Made by a program: the position numbers and the translations under genes. DNA of 64,000 nucleotides from NCBI RefSeq assembly GCF_016805305.1, contig NZ_JAERQN010000008.1, forward strand, positions 248,001-312,000, given 5' to 3'. This document shows positions 7,422 to 16,311 of the stretch, piece after piece (position 1 is the stretch's first letter; every line of letters starts with the position of its first letter). Below the pieces are notes generated by a model, which saw only the letters and a list, made by a program, of their open reading frames with translations, searched no databases and was not told the origin of the DNA. The DNA comes from Falsiroseomonas ponticola (lineage in GTDB: Bacteria; Pseudomonadota; Alphaproteobacteria; Acetobacterales; Acetobacteraceae).

Positions 7422-9386
7422 CTATACCGCCCGCGCGGCGATCTGAGCCTCGACCAGCGCGACGGCGACGCGGCGCGGCGCATAGGCATCACCGACCAGA
7501 TGCGTGCGCTCCACCCCCGCGCGCTTCAGCGCTTCCACCAGGCCGTTGCGCGATTGCGCCTGGCCGATCCAGAGCAGCGCGGCGCAATCCTCCACCCAGC
7601 CCTCACGCCCCGTGAGGTAGTGGCGCAGCACCACGGCGCCGCCCTCGATCCGCACGGGGGCCATGGAGGTGCGGTATTCCGCGCCGGCCTTGTCCAGTTC
7701 GCGCAAGGTCGCGATGCGCGATACCATCGGCAATTCGCGGAAGGGCTCGAAGAAGCGCGTGGTGACCATGAGCTTGCCGAGCGGCGCGACCGCTTCCGCG
7801 ATGGCGGCGGCCCAGTAGTAGCCATCCTCATCCATCAGCAGGATGCGCTTCGCAGACCCGCCACGCAGCGACGCCAATTCGCCGATGGAGGTCGGCGCCA
7901 GCACCGGCACGCTGCCATCGCCGGGCAGCGAGGGTGCGATCGCCTGCGCGCCGGCCGCGACGATCACGGCATGCGGCTGCTCCGCCATGATCGTCGCAAG
8001 TGTCGCTTCCTCGTTGAGGCGCACCTCCACCCCCGCGCGCTTCAAGGCGCCTTCCTGGAACAGCGTCAGGTGCCGGACCTCGCCGCCCAGCGGGAAGTGG
8101 CTGGCGTCGCGGAACTTGCCGCCGAGGACGGCATCGCGTTCGAACAGCACCACGCGGTGGCCGCGCTCCGCCGCGATGCGCGCGGCCTCCATGCCCGCGG
8201 GGCCGCCACCGACGACAACGACGGTGTTGCTGACGGCCCGCTTCAGCTTGCCGAAGAAGTGCTCCCGCCCCGCCACGGGGTTGGTGGAGCAGCCGATGGG
8301 CTCGCCGCTGCTGATCCAGTCCCAGCACTGGTTGCAGGCGATGCAGCGGCGGATTTCCGCGGCACGTCCCGTCCGCGCCTTGTTCGCCCAGTCGGGATCG
8401 ACGATCAGCGCGCGGCAGAGCCCGACCATGTCCCCGTCGCCGGATGCGATGATGCTCTCCGCCTGGTCGGGCGTCTGCACGCGCGTGGATTGCACCACGA
8501 CGCAGTCATCGCCCACCGCGCGCTTCACCGCGGCCTGGATGCCGCGATAGGCCTCCTGCGGCCAGTGGCGGTCGGGCAGGTGGGTATCGATGGTGTTGAA
8601 GTTGCCCTGGCTGAGCGAGACGTAGTCACACAGCCCCTCCCGCGCGAGCCTTGCCGCGATCTCGCAGGCCTGGTCGGCATCGATGCCGCCGGCTGTGAAT
8701 TCCTCCACCGCCAGGCGATAGCCGATGATGGCGCGGTGGCCGATGCGCCGGCGCACGCCCTGCAGGATCTCGGTCGGGAAGCGCAGCCGGTTCTCCAGGC
8801 TGCCGCCATAGCGGTCGTCGCGCTTGTTCGTGTAGGGCGAGACGAACTGGCCGATCAGATGGCCCTGCGCGCCATGGATCTCCACGCCATCGGCGCCGGT
8901 CTCCATGGCGTTGAGGGAGGCGGAGACGAAGGCCTCCACCATCTGCTCCACCTCCACCGTCGTCAGCGCATGCGGCGTGCCGCCGGAACGCGGGCAGGGA
9001 ATGGCGGAGGGCGCGATCAAGGTGCCGACGCGCCGGCCGAGATGCTGGCGGCCGCCATGGTTGAGCTGGAAGACGAAGAGCGCCCCGGCATCATGCACCT
9101 GGCCCACCAGCTTGCGCAGCCCCGGGATGGGCCCGCGGTCGAACAGCGGGATGGCCTGCGGCGTCACCGCATCCCCGGGATGCACGCGCGCGGCTTCGCT
9201 GACCACGACGCCCGCACCACCTTCGGCAACGCTGCGATAGAAGGCCAGCATACGCTCGCCCACGCGGTTCATCTCCGCGAGGTTGGAGGTGGTGGCGACG
9301 CGCATGACGCGGTTGCGCGACGTCGCCTGCCCGATCCGCACCGGCGTGAACAGCCGTGGAAAAGCCTGAACGTGTCCGCCGTCCAT
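7422..9386 (-). CDS. OYE/2,4-dienoyl-CoA reductase-type iron-sulfur flavoenzyme
   Basis: 654 residues with the three-part layout of bacterial 2,4-dienoyl-CoA reductase and trimethylamine dehydrogenase. An FMN TIM barrel covers about residues 10-345. A 4Fe-4S motif C-x2-C-x2-C-x11-C sits at Cys348, 351, 354 and 366. A Rossmann NAD(P)/FAD domain starts at VVVVGGGPAGMEAA near 389. In the active-site strand EIHGAQGHLIGQF the second histidine of the usual HGAHGYL is Gln178, which places it in a side branch; the substrate cannot be read from sequence. It heads a minus-strand pair with the GlcG-like gene and is divergent from tctBAC. Confidence 0.9.
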   Translation of the reverse strand: MDGGHVQAFPRLFTPVRIGQATSRNRVMRVATTSNLAEMNRVGERMLAFYRSVAEGGAGVVVSEAARVHPGDAVTPQAIPLFDRGPIPGLRKLVGQVHDAGALFVFQLNHGGRQHLGRRVGTLIAPSAIPCPRSGGTPHALTTVEVEQMVEAFVSASLNAMETGADGVEIHGAQGHLIGQFVSPYTNKRDDRYGGSLENRLRFPTEILQGVRRRIGHRAIIGYRLAVEEFTAGGIDADQACEIAARLAREGLCDYVSLSQGNFNTIDTHLPDRHWPQEAYRGIQAAVKRAVGDDCVVVQSTRVQTPDQAESIIASGDGDMVGLCRALIVDPDWANKARTGRAAEIRRCIACNQCWDWISSGEPIGCSTNPVAGREHFFGKLKRAVSNTVVVVGGGPAGMEAARIAAERGHRVVLFERDAVLGGKFRDASHFPLGGEVRHLTLFQEGALKRAGVEVRLNEEATLATIMAEQPHAVIVAAGAQAIAPSLPGDGSVPVLAPTSIGELASLRGGSAKRILLMDEDGYYWAAAIAEAVAPLGKLMVTTRFFEPFRELPMVSRIATLRELDKAGAEYRTSMAPVRIEGGAVVLRHYLTGREGWVEDCAALLWIGQAQSRNGLVEALKRAGVERTHLVGDAYAPRRVAVALVEAQIAARAV

Positions 9387-9430
9387 GCGCCGGATGTCCT
9401 CCCGATTGGGGCTACCCTATGGCCATCGGG

Positions 9431-9442
9431 TTGTACGGACAA
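9431..9442. promoter_or_regulatory. Candidate operator in divergent promoter region
   Basis: TTGTACGGACAA is a near-perfect palindrome (TTGT.CG.ACAA, 10 of 12 positions symmetric) midway between the starts of the flavoenzyme and tctB. Its shape resembles sites of GntR-family FCD regulators. No regulator gene is adjacent, so the link is inference. Confidence 0.35.
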
Positions 9443-9509
9443 GGTAGCTTGCGCGACCGGTGCGTATCGCGCGATGCTGGAAGCGGGAAGAAACGACACC
9501 AGGAATGCC

Positions 9510-9986
9510 ATGGCGCGTCTCGACGCAGCGGTCAGCCTGTTCTGGGTCATGCTCGGCATCGCGCTGTGCTGGAGTTCGCGCTCGCTCGGCCTGAGCGACC
9601 CGAGCGGCCCGGGCTCCGGCCTCTTCCCCTTCCTGGCGGGGGTGCTCGTGCTGGGCGGCGGCGTCGGGCTGCTGCTGCGCCATGTGGCCACGGGCGGCCG
9701 ACCCGCGCCGGGTGAGGAGATCGCGCCGCAATTCTGGGAAGCGCCCGGCGCGCCCTTCCGTGTCCTCGTGCTGGTCGTCGTCGTCGCGGGCATGATCCTG
9801 GCGGTGCCGTGGCTCGGCTTCGCGCTGGCCGGCGTGCTCGGCCTGCCGCTGCTGTTCCGCGTCATCGCGCCGGAGAAATCCTGGGTCTCCGCCATCGTCA
9901 CCGGCATCGTGGCCGCGGGCAGCATGCACCTGCTTTTCGCCGTGGCCCTCGGCACGCCGCTGCCGCGCGGCCCCCTCGGGTTCTGA
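9510..9986 (+). CDS. tctB: Tripartite tricarboxylate transporter small membrane subunit TctB
   Basis: 158 residues with about four predicted membrane segments: one near the start, one around residues 35-55, and a hydrophobic pair in the C-terminal half with VLVLVVVVAGMILAV. The DPSGPGSGLFPF motif after the first segment is typical of TctB. ATG 9510 follows AGGA by five bases. tctA starts three bases after the stop. With TctA and the periplasmic receptor it forms a secondary, ion-driven carboxylate importer. Confidence 0.9.
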   Translation: MARLDAAVSLFWVMLGIALCWSSRSLGLSDPSGPGSGLFPFLAGVLVLGGGVGLLLRHVATGGRPAPGEEIAPQFWEAPGAPFRVLVLVVVVAGMILAVPWLGFALAGVLGLPLLFRVIAPEKSWVSAIVTGIVAAGSMHLLFAVALGTPLPRGPLGF

Positions 9987-9989
9987 GGC

Positions 9990-11486
9990 ATGGACCCGAT
10001 CGTCGGCCTGCTGGCGGGGTTCGAGGTCATCCTGACCTGGCAGAACATCCAGTTCATCTTCATCGGCAGCGTCATCGGCACCCTGATCGGCGTGCTGCCC
10101 GGCATCGGCCCGCTGGCCGCGCTGTCCCTGCTGCTGCCGGCGACGGTGGCGCTGCCGCCGGTGGGCGCGGTGGCGATGCTGTGTGCCATCTTCTACGGGT
10201 CGATGTATGGCGGATCGATCACCTCCGTCCTCGTGAACATCCCCGGAGAGGCCGCCTCCGTCGTCACCTGCCTCGATGGCTATGCGATGGCGAAGCAGGG
10301 GCGCGCGGGCGCGGCGCTGGGCATGGCGGCGCTGGGGTCGTTCATCGCGGGCACGGTCGGCATCGTGGTGCTGTGCCTGGCGGCGCCGATGCTGGGCGCC
10401 TTCGCCATCCGCATGGGGCCGCCGGAATACGCCGCGCTGATGCTGCTGGGCCTCGCCTGCACCATCCTCATGATCCAGGGATCGGCGCTGAAGGGCGCGA
10501 TCATGATCGGGCTCGGCGCCTGGCTGGCCGCGATCGGCATGGACATCGTCACGGGCGAGTTCCGCTTCACCGCGGGCAGCGTCGATCTCTCCGCCGGTAT
10601 CGAATTGCTGGCGGTGGTCATCGGGCTGTTCGGCGTGTCGGAGATCCTGCTGAATGTGGAGCAATCCGCGCGCGGCATGGCGGTGAAGGCGAAGCTGTCC
10701 AACCTCTGGCCCAATCGCGCGGATTGGAAGGCGTCCTGGGCACCGATCCTGCGCGGCACGGGGCTCGGCTTCGCCATCGGGCTGCTGCCGGGGGGCGGGC
10801 CCGTCACGGCGTCCTTCCTCTCCTACGCCGTGGAGCGGCGCGTCGGGAAGAACCCGGAGAGTTTCGGTAAGGGGCGGATCGAAGGCGTGGCGGGGCCGGA
10901 GGCCGCGAACAACGCGGCGGTGTCCTCCGGCATGATCCCGCTGCTCTCGCTCGGCATTCCCGGCAATGCGGTGACGGCGCTGCTGATGGGCGCGCTGATC
11001 ATCAATGGCGTGCAGCCCGGCCCGACCATGATGATCGACCGCGCCGATGTCTTCTGGGGCGTGATCGCCAGCCTCTATATCGGCAATGTCTTCCTGCTGG
11101 TGCTGAACCTGCCGCTGGTGGGGCTCTGGGTGCAGCTGCTGCGCGTGCCCTATGCCGTGCTGTTCCCGGCCATCCTGCTGCTGGCGCTGGTCGGCACCTA
11201 TTCGGCCAACCGCAACCTCTTCGACCTCTGGGTCATGCTCGGCTTCGGCGTGGTGGGCTGGTTCCTGCGCAAGCTGGGCTATGAGCTGGCGCCGCTGGTG
11301 CTGGCCTTCGTGCTGGCGCCGCTGCTGGAACAGTCGCTGCGCCAATCCATGGTGATGTCGCCCGACGGGGCGATGATCTTCCTCCAGCGCCCGCTGGCGG
11401 CGGTGATGATCGCCGCCGCCGTCGGGATCCTTCTGCTGGTCGTCTTCAAGCGCAAAACAACAACCCTTGTGGGAGGAACAGCATGA
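9990..11486 (+). CDS. tctA: Tripartite tricarboxylate transporter large permease TctA
   Basis: 498-residue polytopic inner-membrane protein forming the transport channel of a TctABC system. Family signatures are clear: GTLIGVLPGIGPLAALSLLLP near the N-terminus, FYGSMYGGSITSVLVNIPGE, and the second inverted-repeat glycine motif GFAIGLLPGGGPVTASFLSY. The stop overlaps the receptor gene start as ATGA, so all three subunits are translationally linked. Confidence 0.95.
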   Translation: MDPIVGLLAGFEVILTWQNIQFIFIGSVIGTLIGVLPGIGPLAALSLLLPATVALPPVGAVAMLCAIFYGSMYGGSITSVLVNIPGEAASVVTCLDGYAMAKQGRAGAALGMAALGSFIAGTVGIVVLCLAAPMLGAFAIRMGPPEYAALMLLGLACTILMIQGSALKGAIMIGLGAWLAAIGMDIVTGEFRFTAGSVDLSAGIELLAVVIGLFGVSEILLNVEQSARGMAVKAKLSNLWPNRADWKASWAPILRGTGLGFAIGLLPGGGPVTASFLSYAVERRVGKNPESFGKGRIEGVAGPEAANNAAVSSGMIPLLSLGIPGNAVTALLMGALIINGVQPGPTMMIDRADVFWGVIASLYIGNVFLLVLNLPLVGLWVQLLRVPYAVLFPAILLLALVGTYSANRNLFDLWVMLGFGVVGWFLRKLGYELAPLVLAFVLAPLLEQSLRQSMVMSPDGAMIFLQRPLAAVMIAAAVGILLLVVFKRKTTTLVGGTA

Positions 11487-12505
11487 CCATCACCCGACGC
11501 GGCCTGCTTGCCACCGGCGCCGCCCTGCCCTTCGCCGGCGCGGCCCTGGCGCAGGATGCGCATCCCGCGCGCGCCGCGCTCAATGCCATCAAGCCCGCGG
11601 GCTATCCGCGGGAGCCGATCGAGATGGTCGTCGTCTATCCCGCCGGCGGCGGCATGGACATCACCGGCCGCGTCGTGCAGCGCTTCTTCGAGCGTGTGAC
11701 CGGCGAGCGCAGCTTCGTGAACAACCGCACCGGCGGCGCCGGGCTGGTCGGCCATACCTGGCTCGCGACCCAGGCGCCGCATGACGGGCACGCCATCGGC
11801 ATCATCGCGAACCTCGTCATCTCCGACGCCGCGCGATCCCAGGGCCGCTGGCAGGTCAGCGACCTCGACCACATCGCGCATCTGAACGCCGAGCCGCTGA
11901 ACCTGATGGTCAATGCGGAAGGCCCCTTCAAGACGGGCGGGCTGCGCGGGCTGCTGGAGGCGGCGCGGGCGCGGCCGGGCACCATCCGCGTCGCGAACGT
12001 CGTCGGCGGCTACTACGAATACCTGATCGAGCAGCTGGAACAGGCCAGCGGGTCGCGCTTCCTCAAGGTGCCCTTCCAGGGTGGCGGCCCGGGCATCACG
12101 GCGCTGCTCGGCAACAATGTGGACCTCGCCTTCGGCTTCTTCGCGGAGGTGCGCGGCCACATGCAGGGCAACCGCCTGCTGCCCATCGCGGTGACGGGCC
12201 GCCAGCCCACCGCCTTCCTGCCGGAAACGCCGACGGTGAACAGCGTGATCGGGCGGGATGACGTGAACTGGGGCGTCAGCCGCTGGATCGCGGTGCCGAA
12301 GGCGGTGCCGGCGGATCGCAAGGCCTGGCTGGCCGCGGCCTTCCGCGCCGCCGTCGCCGACCCCGCGCTGGTGGAGGAATTCCGCACCCTCGGCGCGCTG
12401 CCCGACCCGGCGCTGGACACGCCGGAGAAGCTGAACGCCGCGGTGGCGCAGATGGCGGAAGCCGAGCGCGCCTACCTGGTCGCCTCCGGCCGGGTTCCGC
12501 GCTGA
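11483..12505 (+). CDS. tctC: Bug/TctC family periplasmic substrate-binding protein of the tctBAC operon
   Basis: 340 residues with an N-terminal leader containing a twin arginine (TRRGLLATGAALPFAGAALA) and a likely cleavage after ALA. The Bug ligand loop VVVYPAGGGMDITGRVVQ and the later FQGGGPGITALLGN are present. This is the only Bug receptor in the window with its own TctAB membrane partners. The ligand is unknown; the downstream maleate-isomerase-like and RidA-like genes suggest a small dicarboxylate or related acid, by inference. Confidence 0.92.
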   Translation: MTITRRGLLATGAALPFAGAALAQDAHPARAALNAIKPAGYPREPIEMVVVYPAGGGMDITGRVVQRFFERVTGERSFVNNRTGGAGLVGHTWLATQAPHDGHAIGIIANLVISDAARSQGRWQVSDLDHIAHLNAEPLNLMVNAEGPFKTGGLRGLLEAARARPGTIRVANVVGGYYEYLIEQLEQASGSRFLKVPFQGGGPGITALLGNNVDLAFGFFAEVRGHMQGNRLLPIAVTGRQPTAFLPETPTVNSVIGRDDVNWGVSRWIAVPKAVPADRKAWLAAAFRAAVADPALVEEFRTLGALPDPALDTPEKLNAAVAQMAEAERAYLVASGRVPR

Positions 12506-12506
12506 C

Positions 12507-13259
12507 ATGCCGGACGTGTTGGGGTGGCGCGGCTGCTTCGGGGTGGTCACGCCCTCCACCAACACGGTGGTGCAGCCGGAATACGACACGATGCGCCCGC
12601 GCGGCATCACGAACCATGTCGCGCGGATGCATATCGCCAATGATCCGCTGAACAGCGATGCGGATTTCGACACGCTGATCAGCCGCATCGATGCGGCGCT
12701 GGAAGCCGCACTGGAACGGGTGCTGACGGCGCAGCCCGACCGCATCGTGCTCGGCATCTCCGCCGAGAGCATCTGGGGCGGCGGCCTGGCCGCCGCCCGC
12801 GCCATCCAGGATCGGGTGGACCGCATGACCGGCGGCCTGCCCTTCACCCAGGCGGCGGATGCGCTGCCCGCCGCGCTGAAGGCGCTGGGCATCACCGGGC
12901 CGGTCGGGCTGGTGACGCCCTACTTCCCCGTGGCCCACAGCCACCTCGTCAACTACCTCGCGGAGATCGGCTGCGAAGTGGTGGCCGCGAAGCATCTGCA
13001 GCGCCCCTCCCCGGTCGGCATCGGGCTGACGCCATTGGCCACGCTGCGGGATGCCATCAACGAGGTGAACCGGCCGGAAGTCCGCGCCATCATCCAGTTC
13101 GGCGCCAATTTGCCGATGATGCATCTGGCGGCGCAGGCGGAGGCCTGGCTCGGCAAGCCCGTGCTGGCCATCAATGCCGTCACCTACTGGCACGCGCTGC
13201 GCAGCCACGGGATCACGGACCGCATCGCGGGCTGCGGGCGGCTGCTGGAGGAGCATTGA
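12507..13259 (+). CDS. Maleate isomerase/arylmalonate decarboxylase-like protein
   Basis: 250 residues of the Asp/Glu racemase-related fold; the N-terminus (FGVVTPSTNTVVQPEYD) matches maleate cis-trans isomerases. Family enzymes normally use two cysteines. Here the corresponding loops read LGISAESIWGG and FGANLPMMH, with no cysteine in either; the only cysteines are near residues 10, 153 and 243. It may therefore be a non-isomerase member, for example a decarboxylase, lyase or binding protein. It starts one base after tctC and overlaps ridA, so it belongs to the transporter operon. Confidence 0.82.
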   Translation: MPDVLGWRGCFGVVTPSTNTVVQPEYDTMRPRGITNHVARMHIANDPLNSDADFDTLISRIDAALEAALERVLTAQPDRIVLGISAESIWGGGLAAARAIQDRVDRMTGGLPFTQAADALPAALKALGITGPVGLVTPYFPVAHSHLVNYLAEIGCEVVAAKHLQRPSPVGIGLTPLATLRDAINEVNRPEVRAIIQFGANLPMMHLAAQAEAWLGKPVLAINAVTYWHALRSHGITDRIAGCGRLLEEH

Positions 13260-13261
13260 GC

Positions 13262-13726
13262 ATGGCCACCAACGAAGAACGCCTGGCCGCACTCGGCGTC
13301 ACGCTGCCGCCGCCCTTCCGGGACGAGGCGAATCGCGTGCGCGCGCTGCGATCCGGCATCCATGTCTATATGAGCGGCCACGGCCCGCTGGGCGAGGGCA
13401 ATGTGCCGCTCGTCGTCGGCAAGCTCGGCCGCGAGCTTTCCATCGAGCAGGGGCGGGAAGCCGCGCGGATCACGGGGCTCTGCTGCCTCTCCACGCTGCG
13501 GCATTACCTCGGCACGCTGGATCCGGTGGTGCGCTGCGTGCGCGTCATGGGCTTCATCAACTGCGCGCCCGGCTTCAACCGGCCGTCGGAGGTGCTGCAC
13601 GGCTTCTCCGACCTCATGGTCGATGTCTTCGGGGAGGGCGGGCGGCATTGCCGCTCCGCGATCGGCGTGGCGGAGCTTTATTCCGACATCCCGATCGAGG
13701 TGGAGGCGCTGTTCGAACTGGGTTGA
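13262..13726 (+). CDS. RidA-family protein (YjgF-like)
   Basis: 154 residues. RidA proteins hydrolyse reactive enamine/imine intermediates, and paralogues serve in catabolic pathways. The C-terminal half has the family pattern (VRVMGFINCAPGFNRPSEVLHGFSDLMVDVFGEGG, then SAIGVAEL), but the canonical catalytic Arg site near RSAIGVAELYSDIPIEVEA has only part of the usual VAxLPxGAxVEIEA form. ATG 13262 has GGAGGAG at 13247-13253; TTG 13256 is less likely. Its 3' end overlaps the convergent LysR gene by 49 bp. Confidence 0.85.
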   Translation: MATNEERLAALGVTLPPPFRDEANRVRALRSGIHVYMSGHGPLGEGNVPLVVGKLGRELSIEQGREAARITGLCCLSTLRHYLGTLDPVVRCVRVMGFINCAPGFNRPSEVLHGFSDLMVDVFGEGGRHCRSAIGVAELYSDIPIEVEALFELG

Positions 13727-14634
13727 TACGCCAGCATCGGCTCGATCACGCCGCGCAGCGCCTCCGCGAAGACGCCGGAGAGCACGGGCTGCGCGGCGCG
13801 TTCCGCGGTGAAGAGGCGGAGCGTCTGGGATGGCAGGGCGCGATCCTCGATGGGCACGAAGGCGAGGTCGCCGCGCGCTTCCTCCGGCTGGATGTTCAGG
13901 CGGTTCAGCAGCGTCACGCCCTGGGCGAGGACGGCGATGCGCTTCATCACCTCCACCTCATTCGCCTCCACGATGGGGTCGGGGCGCAGGCCGCCGCGGG
14001 CGAGGCCGGCTTCCACCAGCGGGCGGAGCGACATGCCCTCCGCCGGCAGCACCAGCCGGGCGGCCAGAAGGTCCGCCAGGCGCAGCGAGGCGTGGCCGGC
14101 CAGCGGATGGTCCGGCGGCATGACGGCGCCGAGGCGGCATTCCCAGGCCATCAGCGTCGCGATCCCGCGCTGCCCCTCCGCGCCATAGGCCAGGCCGAGA
14201 TCGGCACGGCCCTCTCGCACCGCGGCCAGGATGTCCGCGAGTGACAGGCGCTGGAAGACCAGGCGCATCCGCGGCCGCGCCGCGCGGGCGGCCAGCACCG
14301 TGCGGGCGATGAGTTCGGGGCCGAGGCCGCCCATCATCGCGACCGTCAGCGTTCCGCCATGGCTGCCGCGCATCTCCTCGATCAGCGCGGCCGTGCGCTC
14401 GTGGTCGGCCAGCGTCCGGCGGATATGGGCGACCAGCGCCTCCCCGGCCGCCGTCAGCCTTAGCCGGTTCGGCAGGCGGTCGAAGAGGGCCACGCCCATC
14501 TCCGCCTCCAGCGCCAGCAATTGCCGGTTGATGGAGGAGGCGGAGACGGAAAGCCGCGCGGCGGCGCCCCGGATGGAGCCGTGACGCGCGACCTCATCGA
14601 GGTAGCGGAGCATCCGCCCGTGCAGGGATCGCAT
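13678..14634 (-). CDS. LysR-family transcriptional regulator
   Basis: 318 residues: winged HTH in the first 65 (YLDEVARHGSIRGAAARLSV, then SINRQLLALEAEMGVALFDR), then a periplasmic-binding-protein-like effector domain starting near GTLTVAMMGGLGPE. ATG 14634 matches the family start (LHGRMLRYLDEVARHG). A longer upstream reading is possible but lacks homology. It is divergent from the GlcD-like oxidase with 103 bp between, the classical LysR arrangement, so that gene is its likeliest target. The last 16 codons lie inside the convergent ridA-like gene. Confidence 0.92.
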   Translation of the reverse strand: MRSLHGRMLRYLDEVARHGSIRGAAARLSVSASSINRQLLALEAEMGVALFDRLPNRLRLTAAGEALVAHIRRTLADHERTAALIEEMRGSHGGTLTVAMMGGLGPELIARTVLAARAARPRMRLVFQRLSLADILAAVREGRADLGLAYGAEGQRGIATLMAWECRLGAVMPPDHPLAGHASLRLADLLAARLVLPAEGMSLRPLVEAGLARGGLRPDPIVEANEVEVMKRIAVLAQGVTLLNRLNIQPEEARGDLAFVPIEDRALPSQTLRLFTAERAAQPVLSGVFAEALRGVIEPMLAYQPSSNSASTSIGMSE

Positions 14635-14737
14635 GGCGCCAGCCTGCCGGGGTGCTGCCCGGAAGGCAACGCCCCGCGCGCAAAGTGCTGCTTCCCGGCG
14701 CGCGCGGCCGATGCTTCCTGGCGTCAGGAGATCGCCC

Positions 14738-16147
14738 ATGCAAGCCGACCTGCCCGCCTTCCTGAATGCGCTGGCCGACATCCCGGCCATCACCGACCCC
14801 GTGCTGGTCCGCCAGCGCAGCCGGGACATGAGCGGCGCCTTCAGCCCGGTGCTCAAACGTGAAGCGAAGGACCGCAGCGCCGATGTGCTGCTGCGGCCGC
14901 GGAACCGCGAGGACGTGCTGCGCATCGCCGCCGCCGCCGCGCGCGCCAAGGTCCCGCTGATCGCGCGCGGCGCCGGCACCGCCAATTTCGGCCAGGGCAT
15001 CCCGCTGCGGGGCGGCGCGCTGCTGGACATGACGGCGCTGGACAGCGTGGTGTGGCATCGCGGCCCCGTGGTGCGGGCGGAATGCGGCATCCGGCTCATC
15101 GACCTCGATGCCGCGACAAAGCCGGCGGGGTATGAGCTGCGGATGCATCCCTCGACGCGCCGCGCCTCCACGCTCGGCGGCTATCTCGGCGGCGGGCATG
15201 CGGGGGTGGGCAGCTGCCAATACGGCATCCTGCGCGACCGCGGGAACATCCTGGCGCTGCAGGTGGTGAGCGTGGAGGAGGAGCCGCGCATCGTCGAATT
15301 GCGTGGTCCGGACGTGAATTTGGTGCACCACGCCTATGGCGCCAACGGGCTGATCCTGGAGGCGGAGATGCCCCTCGCCCCCGCCTGGGCGTGGCAGGAG
15401 GCGATGGTCTGCTTCCCCGACTTCATGCAGGCGGTCCGCTTCGGCCATGCGCTGGCGGTCAGCGACGGCATCATCAAGAAGCTGATCTGCCTGCACCAAT
15501 GGCCCCTGCCCTCGCTCATCCCGCCGCTGGCGGGCGCGATGCGGGAGGGGCAGCACATGGCGATCTGCATGGTCGCCGCGCCATTCTTCGAATCCTTCGA
15601 AAGCCTGGCGCGGGATTTCGGCGGCACCATCACGGCGACGGCGGCGGAGGGCCAGGGCAGCTATGGCGCGCCGGCCTATGAATTCGCCTGGGGGCACACG
15701 CGCTTCCACGTCAACAAGCAGGACCGCAGCCTGGTGAACTGCATCGGGCTCTACCGCGATCCGGGCCTGGTGGAGTCGATCGCGCGCTCCGTGAAGCGCT
15801 TCGCGGGCCTCGGCCCCTTCCACCTGGAGGCGAAGCGCCTCGATGGCACGCTGTCCTTCCAGGGCTCTCCGCTGTTCCGCTACGAGGATGAGGCGCAGCT
15901 GGCCGCGGTGACGGCGGGGATGCAGGAAGACGGCGCGATCGGTGCCAACAACCACACCTTCCTGGTGCGGGAGAACGGCATGAAGCCGGTCGATGAGACG
16001 GAGATCGCCTTCAAGCGGGCGATGGACCCCTACAATCTGCTGAACCCCGGCAAGCTGGCCATCGACCAGGCCTCGGTCGCTGCCAGCGCGGGGGCGAAGA
16101 TCGGGGCGAGCGGCTGGACCTATGCGGGGGCGAAGGCGGCGGAGTGA
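14738..16147 (+). CDS. FAD-binding oxidase (GlcD/vanillyl-alcohol oxidase type)
   Basis: 469 residues. The N-terminal FAD (PCMH) domain shows RPRNREDVLRIAAAAARAK and IARGAGTANFGQGIP, which bind the pyrophosphate, followed by STLGGYLGGGHAGVGS. The C-terminus ends with DPYNLLNPGKLA, the usual last motif of GlcD-like 2-hydroxyacid and lactate oxidases. ATG 14738 follows CAGGAG by seven bases; the region upstream in frame is not conserved. It probably oxidises a small hydroxy acid or related compound, controlled by the divergent LysR protein; the substrate is unknown. Confidence 0.88.
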   Translation: MQADLPAFLNALADIPAITDPVLVRQRSRDMSGAFSPVLKREAKDRSADVLLRPRNREDVLRIAAAAARAKVPLIARGAGTANFGQGIPLRGGALLDMTALDSVVWHRGPVVRAECGIRLIDLDAATKPAGYELRMHPSTRRASTLGGYLGGGHAGVGSCQYGILRDRGNILALQVVSVEEEPRIVELRGPDVNLVHHAYGANGLILEAEMPLAPAWAWQEAMVCFPDFMQAVRFGHALAVSDGIIKKLICLHQWPLPSLIPPLAGAMREGQHMAICMVAAPFFESFESLARDFGGTITATAAEGQGSYGAPAYEFAWGHTRFHVNKQDRSLVNCIGLYRDPGLVESIARSVKRFAGLGPFHLEAKRLDGTLSFQGSPLFRYEDEAQLAAVTAGMQEDGAIGANNHTFLVRENGMKPVDETEIAFKRAMDPYNLLNPGKLAIDQASVAASAGAKIGASGWTYAGAKAAE

Positions 16148-16173
16148 TTCCACCGCACGCGCGGAGTGACCTG

Positions 16174-16292
16174 CGGCCGGCAAAGCCGGCCGAGGCCGCG
16201 ACGGGTGCCCATGCACGTTGCTTCACAACGTGCATGGGGTCCCGGAATGCGGCCCGCGGCATGTGCCGCGAAGCCAAGCGGCCGGAGGCCGC
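16174..16292. repeat. Four consecutive hairpins between convergent genes
   Basis: Perfect inverted repeats: 8-bp at 16174-16181/16185-16192 (loop aaa); 13-bp at 16208-16220/16226-16238 (cccatgcacgttg, loop cttca); 7-bp at 16255-16261/16264-16270; and 6-bp at 16278-16283/16287-16292. None is followed by a T-run. They may act as bidirectional transcript ends or be REP-type elements. Their wording differs from the 3461-3591 cluster. Confidence 0.65.
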
Positions 16293-16311
16293 GCCCGGCG
16301 TCTGAGGGCAA

